Origin: Zygnema cylindricum
Taxonomy: Eukaryota; Streptophyta; Zygnematophyceae; Zygnematales; Zygnemataceae
Length of the DNA: 47,845 nucleotides
Reading direction: 5' to 3'
Assembly (NCBI GenBank): GCA_037447655.1
Contig: JBBHKE010001333.1
Location: 1 to 47,845, forward strand
In this document: positions 45,101 through 47,845 of the stretch, in pieces
How positions within the stretch are numbered: position 1 is the stretch's first letter
Layout of the letters: every line of letters starts with the position of its first letter
The notes under the pieces: generated by a model
Told to the model about the DNA's origin: nothing
The model's database searches: none
Seen by the model: the letters and a program-made list of their open reading frames with translations, nothing else
Translations under genes and position numbers: made by a program

Positions 45101-46714
45101 AAAGTTGACGGTGAGCTCCCTTACCAGACCAAATTGGCTTAAGGGAGGGGTGGAAACTCTCATGTCACACTAAAATGAGTTTGGTGGAAAGTTGAAGGTG
45201 AGCTCCTTTACCAAACTGAATTAGCTTAGGGGAAGGGTGGAAACTATCATGTCACACTGAAATGAGTTTGGGGGAAAGTTGCGGGTGAGCTCCCTTACCA
45301 GAATAAATTGGCTTAGGGGAGGGGTGAGAAAAAGCTCCCTCTAACATACTTAATGTAATTGTTTGGGAGTGGAGAGGAGTGTGTAGAAAAAGGAGGCGTT
45401 GTAAGGGTTCCCCCCTCCCCCATATTAACTATGGTGGCAAGAACGTATTTCTCCCTCTCCTCTTCTCTCACCTCCCCTTGTCCCTTTCCCCTCCCTCTCT
45501 CTGTTTTTCCTTCTAAGTGAAGTTAAATTGAGTTATGAATAAACTCGAAAAGCTTTGGAATAAATGAGCATTGTGCTTAAAGTATTTCTAGGTAAAAAGA
45601 TTAAAAGCATACATATTAGTGGCTTCCAAACATAAACATTGTGCCAACACATTCATTGCCATTACTCACCATTTTTGAGAAAAGTCTTCCTTATTAAAAA
45701 ATAGCAATAGGCACTTTGTAGAATGTAGTCTTACAAAAAACCGAGGTATGTCAGCTGACCAATGGAAGAGGGTATGCTACCACTCAACTGGTTATTATAT
45801 AGGAATCTGTAACGCCATCCACGCGATCCACACCCTTTTTTTTATCAATATTTTGTTTATCTGAACCGGAATGTAATAAGCTTAAAATGATTATAAAGTC
45901 TGGTTATGTACTTTTGTCCACCTCCCTTTAGTAGCAATTCAAAATGTAGGATAAAATCTCTAGGCAATCGGTTTTTAGGTCCTTAATTTTATTGTTGCAC
46001 GTGTTAACGTTGTTTTATTTAGACCTTTTTTAGGGGTTGCGTTATTAAGATTCTAATCATTCAATTTTTTGATATTTTGAGCTTTTAGCACTTAGTGGTA
46101 GAAAAAACAATAAAAAATTCCCGACATCACCCCTTGAATAATTATTTTGCTCAGTTGAAAAAATAAAACTATACCATGGATAACTTTGTTTATTTATTTT
46201 TTGTTTATTTAGTGCTTCAACTTCTGGAAAATGATTTTTTTGGAATATTCAATAAAAAAAAAAACTACCATTTATATTTTGAATTTTGTTAGCGTCTTGA
46301 AAACTACATATAAAGTGTGGTGGCTCAAACACCCATCATGACTTGTTTAATTGATTTTCAAACAGTCATCTTTTTTTATCGCTCCTTTAGTCTTCCTCTT
46401 CCTCGTTTGTACCTTCTTGTCAATCTTGTCGAAATTAAATTGTCTTGTTTGTTGATTAAAAAATCATAAGAACACCTAAACATTATGCCTAAAAATTTTG
46501 TGTTGAACTTTGATGCGTTAAAAAAATACATTTCAAAAAATAATGATGTTGCCACCACATTCACTGCCATTGAGCCACTTTCGATAAAAACTTTTCGTCC
46601 ATTTACGAACAGCAATTGGCTTTGTGTAGAAGTTAGTCTTACAGTTCACCGAGGTTTATGAGTTGACCAATGGACGAGGGAATACTTCCACTCAACTGGT
46701 TGTTAAAGAGCCAT
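29990..46714 (-). CDS. gene C: LRR - EGF - Pro-rich - PPC-like x2 - L-type lectin protein (5' end beyond the array)
   Basis: Exons: LRRs 46643-46714, 45735-45806, 43483-43554, 42104-42175, 41871-41942, 41604-41675 and 39480-39551; cap/EGF 37513-37796; Pro-rich 36829-36909; PPC-like 1 35652-35809, 34733-34900 and 34243-34309; Pro-rich 33630-33724; PPC-like 2 33246-33379, 32472-32639 and 32126-32195; lectin 30616-31344; Pro-rich 29990-30145. All have GT-AG borders and matching phases, except the second Pro-rich exon, which is one base short in a C11 run. The N-terminal cap and signal peptide were not found and may lie past 46714. The 3' end is ambiguous: reading through the lectin donor gives a membrane helix and stop at 30539, while splicing adds the Pro-rich exon. 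No kinase domain is present, unlike plant lectin or LRR receptor kinases. Confidence 0.78.
30539..31344 (-). other. gene C: L-type (legume) lectin domain with alternative membrane tail
   Basis: One large exon. Motifs in order: ASSFTTFFSF, GDGLAFSLLAS, LGG, VSVVFDTFKNPSDP, FVGI, YAWIDYNGT, LSVYLS, AYVGLSAGSG, THEIYTWNF. These match the plant L-type lectin fold, and the Asp and Asn-type metal-site positions (GDG, FDTFKN) are kept. After WNF, two outcomes are possible: a GTACAG donor after 30616, or reading on through WCLLFICFFVLWISCLI and GKKV to a TAG at 30539, which would anchor the protein in a membrane with a four-residue tail. Confidence 0.85.
32126..33379 (-). other. gene C: PPC-like beta-sandwich domain 2
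   Basis: Three exons. Motifs: PGPDIFFQYTPQTDQ, TVTISTCNVSGVDTVLYAY, LFDDDGC, NNVYVF, IVDG, KGRFSFRI. The pattern of a TC after a beta strand, DTVLY, DDGC, and a terminal G(R/T)F resembles bacterial pre-peptidase C-terminal (PPC) domains. The middle exon is 168 bp, the same as in copy 1, and the phase order 1-0-0-1 is the same, so the two copies arose by duplication of the exon set. Confidence 0.6.
33630..33724 (-). other. gene C: Pro-rich exon 2 (frame problem in C11 run)
   Basis: Starts LSPPPPPRPP. As given it is 95 bp and ends in phase 0, yet the next exon needs phase 1. One more C in the 11-base homopolymer would make it 96 bp, phase 1-1, and keep proline codons to the end. Assembly error or real indel. 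Confidence 0.55.
34243..35809 (-). other. gene C: PPC-like beta-sandwich domain 1
   Basis: Exons 35652-35809, 34733-34900 and 34243-34309. Motifs: CQGSLCYQVYANSTI, GAGPDVVFQYTPNTTQ, NISTC, YDTVLFIYKK, WNDDGC, NNTYLIIVDG, KGRFTLEITP. Paralogue of domain 2. Secreted adhesion or carbohydrate-related accessory role is possible; no catalytic motif seen. Confidence 0.6.
36829..36909 (-). other. gene C: Pro-rich phase 1-1 exon 1
   Basis: 81 bp encoding FPYPPPRPPPRPLPP and similar, ending in PPPPKG across the junction. Phase matches EGF exon before and PPC-like exon after. Probably an extended extracellular linker. Confidence 0.8.
37513..37796 (-). other. gene C: LRR cap plus Cys-rich EGF exon
   Basis: 284 bp, phase 2 to phase 1. 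It begins WIYNNYFTGP (LRR end), then CQELAANC, CEAFCNATQ, CGGNGICS, CACNPGYTD and KYTCK. The layout and Cys spacing parallel gene B exon 23287-23635, showing the two genes share this module. Confidence 0.85.
38220..38560. repeat. A-rich array
   Basis: AAAATAGAAATAG and AATAAAAAC-like words in an intron of gene C. Confidence 0.8.
38580..39265. repeat. mixed TA microsatellite, G12 runs, CACACTAAATATGGT-type words and CT tract
   Basis: Contains a short TA array (38594-38612), G runs at 38681 and 39003, four dispersed CACTAAATA-GGT words and a CT/CCCCTC-rich tract at 39085-39250 preceding the duplicated LRR block. Confidence 0.75.
39600..41340. repeat. 1.7-kb A-rich array of AATAAAAACAGAATAAAAAT-like units
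   Basis: Degenerate units of about 10-20 bp with almost no C or T beyond single bases. The Phe/Tyr-rich minus-strand ORFs here are artefacts. Similar arrays lie at 41720-41860, 42230-42560 and 43600-44130, always in introns after LRR exons in genomic order. Confidence 0.85.
42660..43270. repeat. GA tract, CACACTAAATA words and CT tract (copy of 38.6-39.3 kb block)
   Basis: Same order of elements as 38580-39265: purine tract, GTCACACTAAGTATTGT-like words, CATTAACTATGGTG, then a CT-rich tract leading into the next duplicated LRR block. Confidence 0.75.
44140..45330. repeat. minisatellite, about 60-bp units passing into seven 87-bp units
   Basis: Units carry CACACTAAATATGGTTTGG and GGGTGAGGGTAAGCTCCC. 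From about 44713 a higher-order unit of 86-87 bp repeats at about 44713, 44800, 44887, 44973, 45060, 45166 and 45252; the 45060 unit is lengthened by a local 20-bp duplication. The sequence is G-rich on the plus strand. Confidence 0.9.
45400..45530. repeat. C/T-rich tract after TATTAACTATGGTGG word
   Basis: Third copy of the CT tract that precedes each duplicated LRR block. Confidence 0.7.
45830..46640. other. gene C intron, AT-rich
   Basis: Contains the shared flank block from about 46410 onward. Nothing else recognised. Confidence 0.5.
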
Positions 46715-46879
46715 CTGGAAAGTCATCACTCCACCCCCTCCGAAATAAAAACTAAGCAATGATTAGTATTTGAAAATGTTATTTGAAAGCGACAAAGTCA
46801 ACTATCGGACACATTTTTCTGATCATAATAACAGCAACATTTATTTTCTTTCTTTATAATTAAATAATTTATCCTTTTT

Positions 46880-47845
46880 TTTAGAAGTGTTGTGATGAAG
46901 GGAGAGGAAAGGGCTCTGCTACACCTTCTCCTTCACACCCCCTCGCAACCCCTTTCCTTCAAACCCCTCACTTAACCCCACTCCCCCTCTCCACCCCTCC
47001 TCCCCACTTCCACTCCCTCCTCACTCTACCGCTCTTCCAATTTCACACAAACCCCAGTCCCTCCATCTCCACTTCCCCTCCCCCATTTCCTTCCTACCGC
47101 CTCTCCCCCACTGGTCCACTCAAACACTTGCCTCATCCACTTTCCCGTCCCCTCCACCTCTAACCACATCTCCACCCCTCTCCACCCTTCCCTCTATCCA
47201 AAACACCCGCCCTCTCCTCCACCCTCCCCCACTCATACCCTCGTCGCTCTTGCTCCCTCTCCGACCGAAATTGTGGAGAGGAGATGATGCCCAGCTACAC
47301 TAAATCTAGTGAAGAGGGGGGACAAGGGAGATTGAGGGAGGAGATCCTGGGGAGCACCAAAAAACAGTGAGTATAAAAAAGAAAAAAAAAAAGGTAGGAG
47401 GCGGAGGGAAAGAGATGGAGGTGTAGGAAGAAGTAGAGAAGAAAATAAAATCAGGGTGGGTGGGGAAAGAGATAGACCAAAGGAAGGGGAAAAAAAGGGG
47501 GTGGTTCCAACGTGATGGTAATTGGATCCAAGAGACTTCAAGAAATCTGAAAAGGACTTACCTAAGGTGTTAGAAACAAGGAAAGAGAGGAAGAGGAGGG
47601 AGGGGAGAGTAGGAAAGAAATAAAGTAATGAGGGAGAGGTGAAGATGTAAAAGCAAAGAAGAAAAAAGAGTAAAGGGAGTGGAAGAGGAGGAAGAGGGGT
47701 AGGAAAACTTTCTTCCCAGCGGAAAAAGAGTCTTCAAAAGTATCCAAACAAAAGTTCTCGACAGACCCAACCTCTAACCTCTTCATGATCTCCCCCTCCC
47801 CCTCCGAATCCACCACCCCCTCCCCCTCCCCTCCCCCTCCCCCTC
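46880..47845. repeat. CT-rich then GA-rich low complexity at right edge; possible unassigned exon
   Basis: Pyrimidine-rich from 46910 to 47265, purine-rich to 47700, then CT-rich to the end. On the minus strand, about 47720-47800 reads EIMKRLEVGSVENF and TFEDSFSAGKK, which has less biased composition and could be part of an exon. I do not recognise it, and no LRR N-terminal cap for gene C is visible here. Confidence 0.45.

Larger units (their letters stand above)
39480..46714 (-). other. gene C: tandem array of seven near-identical LRR exons
   Basis: Seven 72-nt exons, each with A or G then 23 codons and phase-2 borders, share the core NNQLSGSIPSSIGQL or NDNRLSGSIPSSIGQL. Flanking intron sequence is also shared, including a polypyrimidine stretch, AATTTAAAAAGCTTTGGAAT and TCATTGCCATTAAGCACC-like blocks at several modules (about 39270, 41390, 43270, 45530, 46410). 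So exon and flank were duplicated together and recently. Confidence 0.9.

Overview
This is a nuclear, intron-rich eukaryotic window, most likely from a streptophyte plant or alga (charophyte- or bryophyte-like). The evidence is an MMS19/MET18 homologue closest to plant versions, 72-nt leucine-rich-repeat (LRR) exons with phase-2 introns, an L-type (legume) lectin domain, and LTR elements primed by initiator-tRNA-Met. The sequence is AT-rich and full of GA/CT microsatellites, A-rich arrays and miniature transposons, so most long ORFs are low-complexity artefacts. The species cannot be fixed from sequence alone. All recognisable genes lie on the minus strand.

Layout. (1) About 39-7034: the 5' part of MMS19 (Fe-S cluster targeting factor), 8 exons with consistent phases, running off the left edge. 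Its introns hold a hAT-like MITE, GA satellites, copies of its own exon-2 splice donor and a decayed copy of exon 4. (2) 7518-9990: nested and tandem terminal-inverted-repeat elements, including a Harbinger-like MITE with a perfect 56-bp palindrome. (3) 10556-12086: a TRIM-like remnant with a tRNA-like sequence, and a second hAT-like element. (4) 12708-16190: a 5'-truncated Ty3/gypsy element whose integrase ends in a PHD finger. (5) 17357 to about 29500: gene B, with an N-terminal LRR cap, LRRs, EGF, a papain-type protease, two EGF-like domains and three LysM domains. One of its introns carries a complete 551-bp TRIM whose LTRs contain a tRNA-like sequence. (6) 29990-46714 and beyond: gene C, with LRRs, EGF, a Pro-rich linker, a PPC-like domain, a Pro-rich linker, a second PPC-like domain, L-type lectin and a Pro-rich exon. 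Its LRR exons form a young tandem array among A-rich and 87-bp minisatellites.

Genes B and C share the order LRR, cap and Cys-rich EGF, and many modules lie on phase 1-1 exons, suggesting assembly by exon shuffling. B and C may be adjacent genes or parts of one very large gene; the splice phases between 29990 and 29500 do not settle this. By domain content both products should act outside the cell, with glycan-binding modules (LysM, lectin) beside protein-binding LRRs. In gene B a protease with the Cys-His-Asn catalytic residues is built into the same chain. This LRR-protease-LysM architecture and the tRNA-bearing TRIM are the strongest candidates for undescribed biology.
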